DNA of 64,000 nt. It comes from Leucobacter ruminantium. Its GTDB lineage: Bacteria; Actinomycetota; Actinomycetes; Actinomycetales; Microbacteriaceae. Shown here piece after piece: positions 27,568 through 35,971 of this stretch (positions are counted from its first letter, which is position 1; each line of letters begins with the position of its first letter). The stretch is from the NCBI RefSeq assembly GCF_017565705.1, contig NZ_JAGDYL010000005.1, positions 1 through 64,000 of the forward strand. The letters run 5' to 3'. Made by a program: the position numbers and the translations under genes. The notes below the pieces were generated by a model that saw only the letters and a program-made list of their open reading frames with translations, searched no databases and was not told where the DNA came from.

Positions 27568-28998
27568 ATGAGGAAGTTCGGCCTGTTGATCGGCGGCGAA
27601 TGGCGAGAGGCCGCAGACGGTGCTCGCGCCGAGGTCCGCTCGCCCTACGACGGCAGCGCCGTCGGCGAGGTCGCCGTTGCGACCGCCGCCGACGTCGACG
27701 CCGCCATCGCCACCGCCGAGCGCGGCGCGGCCGCCTGGCGACGCACCCCGGCGCACGAGCGAGTCGCGATCCTGAACCGGGCCGCCGACCTCGCCGACGC
27801 CCGCGCCGAGGAGATCGCCGCCACGATCTCCGCGGAGAACGGCAAGCCGCTCACCGAGGCCCTCGGCGAGGCCCGCCGCTCCGGCGCGATCATCCGCCTC
27901 TCGGCCTTCGAGGGCAGCCAACTCTACGGCGACAGCCTCCCGCTCGACGCGAACCCCGGCACCGGGCAGGACAAGGTCGGCTTCACCCTCCGCCAGCCCG
28001 TCGGCATCGTCGTCGCCATCACGCCGTTCAACTACCCCGCGTTGCTGGTGCTGCACAAGGTTGGCCCGGCCCTGGCCGCCGGCAACGCGGTCATCCTCAA
28101 GCCCGCGGGAGCGACTCCGCTGACGGCGCTGCAGATCGCGCAGTGCTTCGTCGACGCAGGCGTCCCCGAGGGCGTCATCTCGGTCGTCACAGGCTCGGGC
28201 GGCGTGCTCGGAGACGCGCTCGTCACCGACCCGCGCGTGCGCAAGATCTCATTCACCGGCTCCACCGGCGTCGGCGAACGCATCGCCTCCATCGCGGGCG
28301 TCAAGAAGCTGTCGCTCGAGCTCGGAGCATCGTCGCCCACCGTCATCCTGCCCGGCGCCGACATCGAGAAGGCCTCCTCCGCGGTCGCCGCCGGCGGCTA
28401 CGTCAACGCCGGCCAGGTGTGCATCTCGGTGCAGCGCGTCATCGTGCACCGCGACGTCGAGGCCGACTTCATGGACGCCCTGCTGCCGAAGGTCGCGCAG
28501 ATCAAGATGGGCGATCCCTTCGCGGACGGCACCACTCTCGGCCCGCTCGTCGCCGAGCGCGAGGCCGAGCGCGTCGCCGCGAGCATCTCGCGGGCCGTCG
28601 ACGACGGCGCGCAGCTGCTCACCGGCGGCGAACGCGACGGCGCCTTCATCTCTCCCGCGGTCGTCACCGGCGTCGACACCCGCCAGGCCTTCGCCCAGGA
28701 GGAGCTCTTCGGCCCCGCAGTCGCCGTCACCGCGGTCGACGACTTCGACGCCGCGATCGACGCCGCCAACGGCACCCCCTACGGTCTCGCGGCCGGCGTC
28801 TTCGGCGGCACCCTCGGTGAGGGCGTCCGCGCCATGCGCGAGATCGACGCCGGCAGTGTGCACCTCGGCTGGACGCCCCTGTGGCGCGCCGACCTCATGC
28901 CCTACGGCGGCCTCAAAGCCTCCGGCTACGGGAAGGAAGGCGTGCGGTCGACGATCGAGGAGATGACGGAAGTGAAGACCGTGATCATGCACGGGTAG
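27568..28998 (+). CDS. NAD(P)-dependent aldehyde dehydrogenase
   Basis: A 476-residue ALDH. The N-terminal FGLLIGGEWREAADG, the coenzyme segment PFNYPALLVLHKVGPALAAGNAVILKPAG, the general base Glu in KKLSLELGASSP and the catalytic Cys in NAGQVCISVQRV are all present. The GQVCIS context is that of lactaldehyde/glycolaldehyde-type enzymes, not of CoA-acylating MmsA, although an ALDH beside IolD is often named mmsA. The ATG 27568 is chosen because GGAAGGTGGAAG precedes it; an ATG at 27547 would lie inside the operator. It is the first gene after operator site 1, and probably co-transcribed with iolD across the hairpin element at 29016-29133. Confidence 0.92.
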   Translation: MRKFGLLIGGEWREAADGARAEVRSPYDGSAVGEVAVATAADVDAAIATAERGAAAWRRTPAHERVAILNRAADLADARAEEIAATISAENGKPLTEALGEARRSGAIIRLSAFEGSQLYGDSLPLDANPGTGQDKVGFTLRQPVGIVVAITPFNYPALLVLHKVGPALAAGNAVILKPAGATPLTALQIAQCFVDAGVPEGVISVVTGSGGVLGDALVTDPRVRKISFTGSTGVGERIASIAGVKKLSLELGASSPTVILPGADIEKASSAVAAGGYVNAGQVCISVQRVIVHRDVEADFMDALLPKVAQIKMGDPFADGTTLGPLVAEREAERVAASISRAVDDGAQLLTGGERDGAFISPAVVTGVDTRQAFAQEELFGPAVAVTAVDDFDAAIDAANGTPYGLAAGVFGGTLGEGVRAMREIDAGSVHLGWTPLWRADLMPYGGLKASGYGKEGVRSTIEEMTEVKTVIMHG

Positions 28999-29015
28999 TT
29001 CCCAGAGGGATCGCA

Positions 29016-29133
29016 TCCGGTGGGATTCGCAAATGCGCGACTGATCCATCCGCATTCGGTTGCGGCGCTGAGCGCCGAAACCGAATGCTCCCGCCAGACC
29101 CGACCAAGTCGCGCATTTGCGAATCCCACCGGA
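29016..29133. repeat. 118-bp nested palindrome (MITE-like or REP-like)
   Basis: Perfect 27-bp inverted repeats (29016-29042 and 29107-29133) flank inner arms GCATTCGGTT/AACCGAATGC (29052-29061, 29079-29088) and a central GGCGCT/AGCGCC. The whole element can fold as one long hairpin. It carries no gene, sits between the aldehyde dehydrogenase and iolD, and has no clear target duplication. Confidence 0.75.
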
Positions 29134-29211
29134 CGCCAGACCTTCAGCACCGTGCATGAGCACGGGCTTCGAGAAAACGCAGAACAACAGAAAGCAAGGG
29201 AGCATCTGAAC

Positions 29212-31188
29212 ATGGTCCAGGGACACTCCGGAAAGACCGTGCGGCTCACGGTCGCGCAGGCGATCGTGCGCTACGTCGCCGCCCAGCACTCCGTAGCCGA
29301 CGGCGAACGCCGCCGCTTCGTGCCCGCGGCGCTCGGCATCTTCGGGCACGGCAACGTCGCGGGTCTCGGTCAGGCGCTCGCCGAGCACGCCGACCGCCTG
29401 CCGTTCGTGCAGGGGCGCAACGAGCAGGCGCTCGGCCACATGGCGACCGGATTCGCGAAGGCCTCGAAGCGCCGCCAGACGCTCGCCGTCACCGCGTCGA
29501 TCGGCCCCGGATCGACGAACCTCGTGACGGCGGCAGCGCTCGCCACCGTCAACCGCATCCCGCTGCTGCTCTTCCCGGGCGACACCTACGCGACCCGCCG
29601 CCAGGGCCCCGTGCTGCAGCAGCTCGATCTGCCGGGCACCCCCGACGTCACCGCGAACGACACGTTCCGTCCGGTGTCGCGCTTCTTCGACCGCATCAAC
29701 CGGCCCGAGCAGCTGCTCACCGCGCTGCCGCAGGCGTTCCGCGTGCTCGCGAACCCCGAGGAGACCGGCGCGGTCGTCATCTCCCTGCCGCAGGACGTGC
29801 AGTCGCACGCCTACGACTTCCCGGTCGAGTTCTTCGAGGAGCGCGACTGGACGATCCGCCGCCGCGTGCCGGACGCGACCGAGGTCGCGCAGGTCGCCGA
29901 GCTCATCAAGAATGCCGAGCGCCCGCTCGTCATCGCCGGCGGCGGCATCATCTACTCCGACGCGCAGCAGACGCTCACCGATCTCGGCAAGCAGACCCTT
30001 CTGCCCATCGCCGAGACCTTCGCGGGCAAGGGCGCGGTCACCGAGGACGGCCCGTGGAGCGTCTTCGGCATCGGTCTCGAGGGATCCCCGACCACCAACC
30101 GTCTCGCCGAGCGCGCCGACCTCATCGTGCACATCGGCACCCGCCTCACCGACTTCGCCACGGCGTCGCAGTCGCTGTTCGCGAACCCCGACGTGCGCTT
30201 CGCCTCGATCAACGTCGTCGAGCACGACGCCGTGAAGCAGGGCGCCACCGCGGCCATCGCCGACGCCCGACTCGCGCTCGAGGCGCTCGCCGCAGAGCTC
30301 GCCGACTACCGCGTGCCCGCCGAGTGGGCGGCCGAGGTCGAGGCCGCCCGCGCCGAGTGGCTGCCCGCGCGCGACGCCGCGCTCGATCCCTCGCGGCTCT
30401 TCCCGAAGGATCAGCACCCCGAGCTGCCCGACACCGACGCCGTGCTCACGCAGGGCCAGCTCATCGGTCTGATGCAGCAGCATGCGCGCCCGGGCGACAC
30501 GATCGTCGCGGCGGCCGGCGGCCCTCCCGGCGACCTGCAGAAGGTGTGGGACGCGACCGGCGGCCGGCACGCGCACCTCGAGTTCGGCTTCTCGTGCATG
30601 GGCTACGAGCTGCCCGCCGCGATGGGTGTGCGCGTGGCCGACCCGGATCCCTCGCACCGGGTGACCGCGTTCGTCGGCGACGGCACCTTCGTGATGATGC
30701 CGACCGAGATCGTCACGGCGGCGCAGGAGGGCATCCCCTTCACCGTCGTCATCTCCGAGAACCACGGCTACCAGGTGATCCGCCGCCTGCAGATGTGGCG
30801 CACGGGCGAGCACTTCGGCAACGAGTTCCGCTACCGCGAGGGCGAGGGATCTCTCGCGGGCGCCGTGGAGCGCGCCGAATCGGCCGCGGCCCGCGAGAAT
30901 CGCCTCGAGGGCGACTACCTGCGGATCGACCTCGGGCAGATCGCGGCCGGCCTCGGCGCCGAGGTGCGCCGCCCGACGACGGCCGACGAGGTGCGCGCGG
31001 CGCTCGACGAGACCCGCGACGCGCGCGGCCCCGTCGTGATCGTCGTGCCGACGATACCGCACGCCGACCTGCCCTCGTCCGAGGTGTGGTGGGACGTCTC
31101 GCCGGCCGAGGTCTGGGAGCACGTCGACACCTCCGAGAAGCTGGCCGAGTACGGCGAGGGCCTTGCGATGCAGCGGTGGCACGGATGA
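29212..31188 (+). CDS. iolD: 3D-(3,5/4)-trihydroxycyclohexane-1,2-dione hydrolase IolD (ThDP-dependent)
   Basis: IolD opens the cyclitol ring in myo-inositol breakdown, yielding 5-deoxy-glucuronate. The 658-residue protein has the ThDP-enzyme three-domain layout. The N-terminal Pyr domain includes RLTVAQAIVRYVAAQ, FGHGNVAGLGQAL and the conserved Glu in VQGRNEQALGHMATGFAKAS. A central domain with VIAGGGIIYSDAQQTLTDL follows, and a C-terminal PP domain has FVGDGTFVMMPTEIVTAAQEGIPFTVVISENHGYQV supplying the GDG..N ThDP/Mg motif. The ATG at 29212 follows AAGCAAGGGAG. It overlaps the aldolase gene by ATGA. It is the best anchor for the inositol-type assignment of Block B. Confidence 0.93.
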   Translation: MVQGHSGKTVRLTVAQAIVRYVAAQHSVADGERRRFVPAALGIFGHGNVAGLGQALAEHADRLPFVQGRNEQALGHMATGFAKASKRRQTLAVTASIGPGSTNLVTAAALATVNRIPLLLFPGDTYATRRQGPVLQQLDLPGTPDVTANDTFRPVSRFFDRINRPEQLLTALPQAFRVLANPEETGAVVISLPQDVQSHAYDFPVEFFEERDWTIRRRVPDATEVAQVAELIKNAERPLVIAGGGIIYSDAQQTLTDLGKQTLLPIAETFAGKGAVTEDGPWSVFGIGLEGSPTTNRLAERADLIVHIGTRLTDFATASQSLFANPDVRFASINVVEHDAVKQGATAAIADARLALEALAAELADYRVPAEWAAEVEAARAEWLPARDAALDPSRLFPKDQHPELPDTDAVLTQGQLIGLMQQHARPGDTIVAAAGGPPGDLQKVWDATGGRHAHLEFGFSCMGYELPAAMGVRVADPDPSHRVTAFVGDGTFVMMPTEIVTAAQEGIPFTVVISENHGYQVIRRLQMWRTGEHFGNEFRYREGEGSLAGAVERAESAAARENRLEGDYLRIDLGQIAAGLGAEVRRPTTADEVRAALDETRDARGPVVIVVPTIPHADLPSSEVWWDVSPAEVWEHVDTSEKLAEYGEGLAMQRWHG

Positions 31189-32066
31189 GTGCGGCAGCTG
31201 GCGCCGGCCCGAGCTCTACCCCGGACATCGAGCCTGTCGAGATGGTCGGCGACCGCTCCCCTCGACAGGCTCGGGGAACGAAAGCCTCCAACCCCCTCGC
31301 CGCGGGCCGCTCGCTGCGCGAGCGCTTCCTCGCGGGCGAGCCCACGGTCGGCACCTTCCTGGGCCTCGGCTCGGTGACGGCGGCGGAGGTGTGCGCGGCG
31401 GCCGGGCTCGACTGGGTGCTCGTCGACCTCGAGCACGGGGGCGGTGACGAGGACCAGGTCGGCGCGGTCGTCGCGGCGGCGGGAGCCTACGGCGCCGCAA
31501 CCCTCGTGCGCGTCGAGCAGCCGGAACGCATCCGCATCGGGCGCGTGCTCGACGCGGGAGCGGCGGGCGTCATGTTCCCGCGCATCTCGAGTGCAGCCGA
31601 GGCGGCCGAGGCGCGCCGCCACCAGCTGTATCCGCCGCAGGGCGATCGCGGCGTCGCGAGTTACAACCGCGCCGCCAGGTGGACGCTCGACACGGGCGCC
31701 CTCGACCGTTCGAACGAGCAGGCGGTCGGCATCGTGCAGATCGAGACGCGCGGCGCGGTCGACGAGCTCGAGGCGATCGCCGCGACCGACGGCGCCGATG
31801 TGCTCTTCGTCGGCCCGCAGGATCTGAGCTACGCGCTCGGGGTGCCGCGGCAGTTCGACGATCCCGGCTTCCAGGAGGTGCTCGACCGCGTCGTCGCCGC
31901 CTGCCGGGCGCACGGGAAGGTCGCGGGCATCCTCGCGAACGACCGCGCGGCCGCGGAGCGATACCTCGAACGAGGCTTCGGCTTCCTCGCGATCGGCTCC
32001 GACGCGACGCTGCTCGCGTCGACCGTGCGCGGCTCGATCCCCGACGGTTTCGGAGCGGAGCGGTGA
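31185..32066 (+). CDS. HpcH/HpaI-family aldolase with repeat-encoded N-terminus
   Basis: A 293-residue class II pyruvate-type aldolase, or a citrate-lyase-like beta/alpha barrel, cleaving a 2-keto acid. The family core begins at LRERFLAGEPTVGTFLGLGSVTAAEVCAAAGLDWVLVDLEHGG. The metal site residues sit in GIVQIETRGAVDELEAI (Glu) and VLFVGPQDLSYALG (Asp), and Arg in LVRVEQPERIRIGRVLDAGA is typical. The first ~43 residues are not part of the family. They are encoded mostly by a palindromic repeat at 31230-31272. The ATG forms ATGA with the iolD stop and the gene overlaps the next by 4 bp. It may cleave the terminal 2-deoxy-5-keto-gluconate-like intermediate. Confidence 0.88.
   Translation: MSAAAGAGPSSTPDIEPVEMVGDRSPRQARGTKASNPLAAGRSLRERFLAGEPTVGTFLGLGSVTAAEVCAAAGLDWVLVDLEHGGGDEDQVGAVVAAAGAYGAATLVRVEQPERIRIGRVLDAGAAGVMFPRISSAAEAAEARRHQLYPPQGDRGVASYNRAARWTLDTGALDRSNEQAVGIVQIETRGAVDELEAIAATDGADVLFVGPQDLSYALGVPRQFDDPGFQEVLDRVVAACRAHGKVAGILANDRAAAERYLERGFGFLAIGSDATLLASTVRGSIPDGFGAER
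31230..31272. repeat. Palindromic repeat inside the aldolase 5' coding region
   Basis: GAGCCTGTCGAG (31230-31241) and its perfect complement CTCGACAGGCTC (31261-31272) flank a 19-bp loop. This CGACAGGCTC word is a common dispersed repeat in Microbacteriaceae. Here it is read in frame as part of the aldolase N-terminus. Confidence 0.7.
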
Positions 32067-33085
32067 GCGAGGCCGATTCGCCGGTCGAGCGAGCGGAGCG
32101 AGTCGAAACCGTACCACCCGCCGAGCGCGCAGCCCCCAATCCGCTGGTCGAGCGAGCGCAGCGAGTCGAGACCGCCCGCCCCGTCGTCGTCGGCCTGGGC
32201 CCGGTCGACCCGGCGCTCGTGACTCCGTTCCTGCCGTCCGACGCGGTGTTCGTCAGGGATCCCTCACCCGAAGACCTCGCGGTGGCCGAGGGAGCGATCG
32301 TGCGCGCGGCCTTCGACGTCGACGCCGCGCTGCTCGACCGCATGCCGCGCCTGCGGGTGGCGGCGCGCACGGGCGTCGGCGTCGAACGCGTCGACCTCGC
32401 GGCTGCGCGGGCGCGCGGGGTGGCCGTCGCGATCACGCCCGGCAGCAACGCCCGCGCCGTGGCCGAGGGTGCGTTCGCGATGCTGCTGTCGCTCGTGAAG
32501 CGGGTGGGCGTCTCCGACGCCTACGTGTCGGGCGACCGCTGGGGCGTCGACCCGGTGCCCGTGCCGGGCGACGCGTTCGGCAAGACGCTCGCGGTGATCG
32601 GTTTCGGCCGCATCGGCCGCATCATCGCGGGCTTCGGCTCGGCGTTCGGCATGCGCGTGATTGTGCACGATCCGTTCGTGCGCTCCGATGAGTACGAGAA
32701 CGTGTCGCTCGAAGGCGCGGTGCGCGAGGCCGATGCGCTGACCCTGCACCTGCCGGGCGGCGACGGTGAGCTGCTGCCGATCGAGCTGTTGCGTGAGACG
32801 CGGCGGGGACGCGGGCCGCTCGTGCTCGTGAACTGCGCACGGGCCGAGCTCGTCTCGGTCGAGACGTTGCGCGCAGCTCTCGACGAGGGCGCGCTCGGGG
32901 GAGTGGGGCTCGATGTGTTCCCGTCCGAGCCGGCCCGGGCCCATCCGCTCGCCGGGCGCGACGACGTGCTGCTCAGCCCGCACACCACGGGCCTGTCGGA
33001 GGCCGCGATGGCGGCGACCTTCCGCATGGCGGCCGAGGCGGTCGCCGCCGTGCTCGCGGGCGGGGCGCCGCCGCATACGGTCTGA
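32063..33085 (+). CDS. D-isomer specific 2-hydroxyacid dehydrogenase
   Basis: A 340-residue NAD-dependent dehydrogenase of the D-2-hydroxyacid family. The catalytic-domain element RVAARTGVGVERVDL, the Rossmann motif VIGFGRIGRIIAGFGSAFGMRV, the substrate Arg region VLVNCARAELVSVETLRAALDEGALGGVGLDVFPSEP and the catalytic-His region LLSPHTTGLSEAAM are all present. GTG 32063 overlaps the aldolase stop (GTGA). The first ~37 residues are largely encoded by two 28-bp dispersed repeats, giving ERAERVE and ERAQRVE. An internal GTG at 32219 would cut into the fold. It ends the first Block B operon and probably oxidises or reduces a 2-keto acid product. Confidence 0.9.
   Translation: MSEADSPVERAERVETVPPAERAAPNPLVERAQRVETARPVVVGLGPVDPALVTPFLPSDAVFVRDPSPEDLAVAEGAIVRAAFDVDAALLDRMPRLRVAARTGVGVERVDLAAARARGVAVAITPGSNARAVAEGAFAMLLSLVKRVGVSDAYVSGDRWGVDPVPVPGDAFGKTLAVIGFGRIGRIIAGFGSAFGMRVIVHDPFVRSDEYENVSLEGAVREADALTLHLPGGDGELLPIELLRETRRGRGPLVLVNCARAELVSVETLRAALDEGALGGVGLDVFPSEPARAHPLAGRDDVLLSPHTTGLSEAAMAATFRMAAEAVAAVLAGGAPPHTV
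32083..32173. repeat. Two 28-bp GGTCGAGCGAGCGNAGCGAG repeats inside a gene start
   Basis: Copies at 32083-32110 and 32146-32173 differ at two positions and lie in the same reading frame, producing the repeated peptides PVERAERVET and LVERAQRVET at the N-terminus of the hydroxyacid dehydrogenase. The core word is shared with the intergenic repeats at 11022-11100. Confidence 0.8.
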
Positions 33086-33135
33086 ATCCACAGCGGTGAG
33101 GGATCCGCCCCGGACCCCTCACCCCGGATGCGCCC

Positions 33136-33197
33136 GCATCGACTTGACGCGAACTGCTGTCACAGCACCGAATGCCAGCAGATCGCGTCAACTCGGT
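33136..33197. repeat. Palindromic intergenic element, copy 2
   Basis: Outer arms GCATCGACTTGACGC and GCGTCAACTCGG with inner CTGCTG/CAGCAG. It shares CAGATCGCGTCAA with the elements at 6843 and 33373. Confidence 0.7.
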
Positions 33198-33269
33198 GAG
33201 GCGGGACGGTGCGGGATCCTGAGGCGCACCGCGCCGGGATCCCTCGCCGTGTTCCTCCGGTTCGCTCGT

Positions 33270-33368
33270 ACCGTGACCGTGACCGTGACCGTTCACAGTG
33301 ACCGTTCACCGTGGCCGTGGCCGTGGCCGTGGCCGTGACCGTTCACAGAGACCGTTCACTGTGACCGC
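33270..33368 (+). repeat. Degenerate hexamer tandem repeat (CCGTGA/CCGTGG)
   Basis: About 100 bp built of CCGTGA, CCGTGG and CCGTTCACNG units, including dyads such as GTGACCGTTCAC. It lies between two palindromic elements in the 790-bp gap 33086-33875. That gap otherwise holds no convincing coding region and ends with the promoter for the second Block B operon. Confidence 0.7.
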
Positions 33369-33372
33369 TCGT

Positions 33373-33428
33373 CGAGTTGACGGAATCTGCTGTCTCAGCG
33401 CTCTATGACAGCAGATCGCGTCAACTCG
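33373..33428. repeat. Palindromic intergenic element, copy 3
   Basis: Outer arms CGAGTTGACG/CGTCAACTCG are perfect, and so are inner arms TCTGCTGTC/GACAGCAGA (33386-33394, 33407-33415). Third member of the family, 175 bp from copy 2. Confidence 0.75.
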
Positions 33429-33645
33429 GTGAGGGCTGGGGCGTCCATGGCGGTCGCCCTCTGCGAGCGGATGAGCGTCGCTGCGCCGCGCTTTGCGCCC
33501 TCCGCGAGTGGGGAGCGTCGCGTCAGTGCCTGCTGTACCCCCGACGATGCGCCCGTCGGGGATGGGGCGGTGACGGCCAGCAGGGGCGGGGAGGCCGTCA
33601 TGGCGCTCCTTAACGCGTGTTCGACTCGACGTGAAACTTCCCGGA

Positions 33646-33688
33646 TTGACAGCGGAAATGTTCCATCATACACTTTGGACCGGTCCAA
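33646..33688 (+). promoter_or_regulatory. Promoter plus palindromic operator TTGGACCGGTCCAA (site 2)
   Basis: -35 TTGACA (33646-33651), 17 bp, -10 TACACT (33669-33674), then a perfect TTGGACCGGTCCAA at 33675-33688. It drives the binding protein-permease-ATPase operon through a leader of roughly 180 bases. Confidence 0.87.
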
Positions 33689-33875
33689 GTATACGAGCTC
33701 CGGCATGCTTCGGCGATACTTTCGCGCGGGGCCGAATGTTCGCGGAACGGACCGCGTCGTTACCCAACCTTTATCGTGCAGGTTTCGATTGGGTTGCATT
33801 CTGAGGTAATCTCATGAAAGAAGCGCAAGCTTTGTAACGACATTAGTTCAAAGAACACACGATGGAGTGAAGACG

Positions 33876-34895
33876 ATGAAGTCACGTATGAACCGTTGGG
33901 GCAAGCTCGGTCTCGGCGTTGCGGCGGCGGCAGGAGCATTCGCGCTCGCGGCCTGCGGCACCCCCGCGGGTGCCGGCGGTGCCGGCGGCGGAGGAAACGC
34001 CGCTGCGGATCTGCCGGAGCTGAAGGTCGCCCTGGTCACCCACGCCGCACCCGGGGACACCTTCTGGGACACCATCCGCGCGGGCGCGGAGGACGCAGCG
34101 GATAAGAACAACATCGAGCTGCTCTACAGCTCCGATCCCGACGGCGCCCGCCAGGCCCAGCTCGTGCAGCAGGCGGTCGATCAGGACGTCGACGGCATCG
34201 TCGTCACCCTCGCCAAGGCCGACGCCATGTCGGGCGAGGTGAAGAAGGCCGTCGAGGCCGGCATCCCCGTCTTCAGCATCAACGCCGGCGAGGAGCAGTA
34301 CAAGGACATGGGCGTGCTCGCCCACTTCGGCCAGAACGAGTTCATCGCGGGTCAGGCGGCCGGTGAGCAGTTCAACGAGGCCGGTCTCAAGAAGGCCATC
34401 TGCGTCATTCAGGAGCAGGGCCACGTCGGCCTCGAAAACCGTTGCGCCGGCCTCGCCGACACCTTCACCGGCACCTCAGAGGTGCTCTACGTGCAGGGCA
34501 CCGATATGACCAACGTCGCGTCGACCATCACGTCGAAGCTGCAGACCAACGCCGACATCGACGCCGTGCTGACACTCGGCGCCCCGTTCGCGCTCACCGC
34601 TCTCGACTCGATCAAGGATGCGGGCTCGAGCGCGACGCTCGCGACGACCGACCTGAACGGCGACGTCTACAACGCGATCAAGGACGGCTCGATCCTCTTC
34701 GGCATCGACCAGCAGCCGTTCCTCCAGGGCTACTCGAGCGTCGAGGCCGTGCGTCTCTACAACCAGGGCGGCTACGTGCTCGGCGGCGGCCAGGCAGTGC
34801 TGACCGGCCCCGCGGTCGTGAACGCAGACAACCTCGACAGCGTCGCGGCTCAGTTCAAGGGCGGCGACAAGGCCGAGTCCGAGGACGCCGAGTAA
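33876..34895 (+). CDS. Sugar ABC transporter substrate-binding lipoprotein (second system)
   Basis: A 339-residue type I periplasmic binding lipoprotein. The signal RWGKLGLGVAAAAGAFALAACG has a lipobox LAAC. The mature fold begins LKVALVTHAAPGDTFWDTIRAGAEDAADK and continues QQAVDQDVDGIVVTLAKADAM. The cluster is that of inositol/ribose/fructose binders. I choose ATG 33876, with GGAG 8 bases before; GTG 33867 and ATG 33888 are in frame alternatives. Only 29 bp separate it from the permease gene. Operator site 2 lies 5', linking this importer to the IolD and Gfo/Idh operons. Confidence 0.93.
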   Translation: MKSRMNRWGKLGLGVAAAAGAFALAACGTPAGAGGAGGGGNAAADLPELKVALVTHAAPGDTFWDTIRAGAEDAADKNNIELLYSSDPDGARQAQLVQQAVDQDVDGIVVTLAKADAMSGEVKKAVEAGIPVFSINAGEEQYKDMGVLAHFGQNEFIAGQAAGEQFNEAGLKKAICVIQEQGHVGLENRCAGLADTFTGTSEVLYVQGTDMTNVASTITSKLQTNADIDAVLTLGAPFALTALDSIKDAGSSATLATTDLNGDVYNAIKDGSILFGIDQQPFLQGYSSVEAVRLYNQGGYVLGGGQAVLTGPAVVNADNLDSVAAQFKGGDKAESEDAE

Positions 34896-34924
34896 TCGGT
34901 AAGGCTCAGCGGAAGCAGACTCAT

Positions 34925-35971
34925 ATGTCTACGACTACAGCTCCTCAGGCTGATGAGCGTGTGGCCTCCGGCAACCTGTTCACCAGGTTCTTCACGAAGC
35001 CGGAGGCCGGCGCTACGGCCGCGGCGCTGGTGCTCGCGATCATGTTCGCCGTGGTCGCGCCCCAGTTCTCGAGGCCGGAGTCGATCGCGACGATCCTTTA
35101 CGGTGCGTCCACCGTCGGCATCATGGCCGTGGGTGTGTCGCTCCTGATGATCGGCGGCGAGGTCGACCTGTCGGCCGGTGTCGGCGTCGTCTTCTCGGCG
35201 CTCTCCGCGTCGTTGTTCCTCTACTGGTTCGGCGGCAATGTGTGGGTCGGCGTGATCGTCGGCCTCGTGTCCTCGCTGCTCGTCGGGTTCATCAACGGCT
35301 GGTTGCTGACGAAGACGAAGCTGTCGAGCTTCATCATCACGCTGGCGACGTTCTTCATGATCACGGGTCTCAACCTCGGTGTGACGCGCGCGATCACGGG
35401 CGGCGTCGCCGCGCCCTCGATCGAGCAGTGGCCCGGCTTCGACTCGGCCGCGGCGATCTTCGCCTCCGATATCCCGGTCTTCGGTGTCAACGTGAAGATC
35501 ACGGTGTTCTACTGGATTCTGCTGGTGATCGTCGCGACGTGGATCCTGCAGCGCACGAAGACCGGCAACTGGATCTTCTCGTCGGGCGGCGCGCCCGACG
35601 CGGCCCGCGCCGTCGGCGTTCCGGTCGTGTGGACGAAGATCGGCCTGTACATGGGCGTCAGCTTCTGCGCGTGGCTGCTGGGCATGCACCAGCTGTTCGC
35701 GTTCAAGACGGTCCAGTCGGGCGAGGGCATCGGCAACGAGTTCCTCTACATCATCGCCGCGGTGGTCGGCGGCTGCCTCATGACGGGCGGCTACGGCAGC
35801 GCGATCGGCGGCGCGATCGGCGCTCTCATCTACGGCATGGCGCTCAAGGGCGTCGTGTACGCGGAGTGGAACCCCGACTGGCTGAAGTTCTTCCTCGGTG
35901 CGATGCTGCTCGGCGCGACCGTGCTGAACTTCACCCTGCAGCGCCGCGCGGGCAAGGGAGGCAAGAAATGA
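34925..35971 (+). CDS. Sugar ABC transporter permease (second system)
   Basis: A 348-residue RbsC/FrcC-type permease with ~10 transmembrane segments. The motif [27 protein letters not shown] and the coupling element [24 protein letters not shown] are diagnostic. It begins at ATG 34925 and its stop overlaps the ATPase start (ATGA). Confidence 0.94.
   Translation: MSTTTAPQADERVASGNLFTRFFTKPEAGATAAALVLAIMFAVVAPQFSRPESIATILYGASTVGIMAVGVSLLMIGGEVDLSAGVGVVFSALSASLFLYWFGGNVWVGVIVGLVSSLLVGFINGWLLTKTKLSSFIITLATFFMITGLNLGVTRAITGGVAAPSIEQWPGFDSAAAIFASDIPVFGVNVKITVFYWILLVIVATWILQRTKTGNWIFSSGGAPDAARAVGVPVVWTKIGLYMGVSFCAWLLGMHQLFAFKTVQSGEGIGNEFLYIIAAVVGGCLMTGGYGSAIGGAIGALIYGMALKGVVYAEWNPDWLKFFLGAMLLGATVLNFTLQRRAGKGGKK

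Noticed and set aside
27568-28998. Naming the aldehyde dehydrogenase mmsA/iolA from its neighbour iolD
   Set aside because: The catalytic context GQVCIS and overall pattern fit lactaldehyde-type ALDHs better than CoA-acylating methylmalonate-semialdehyde dehydrogenase.
28249-31182. 977-codon antisense open frame across the ALDH and iolD genes
   Set aside because: It crosses two real genes and a palindromic repeat, has low-complexity Arg/Gly/Leu composition, and lies opposite clearly conserved enzymes.
33270-33368. Possible CRISPR array in the CCGTGA/CCGTGG tandem region
   Set aside because: Units are 6-12 bp and contiguous, without spacers of uniform length, and no cas genes are present.
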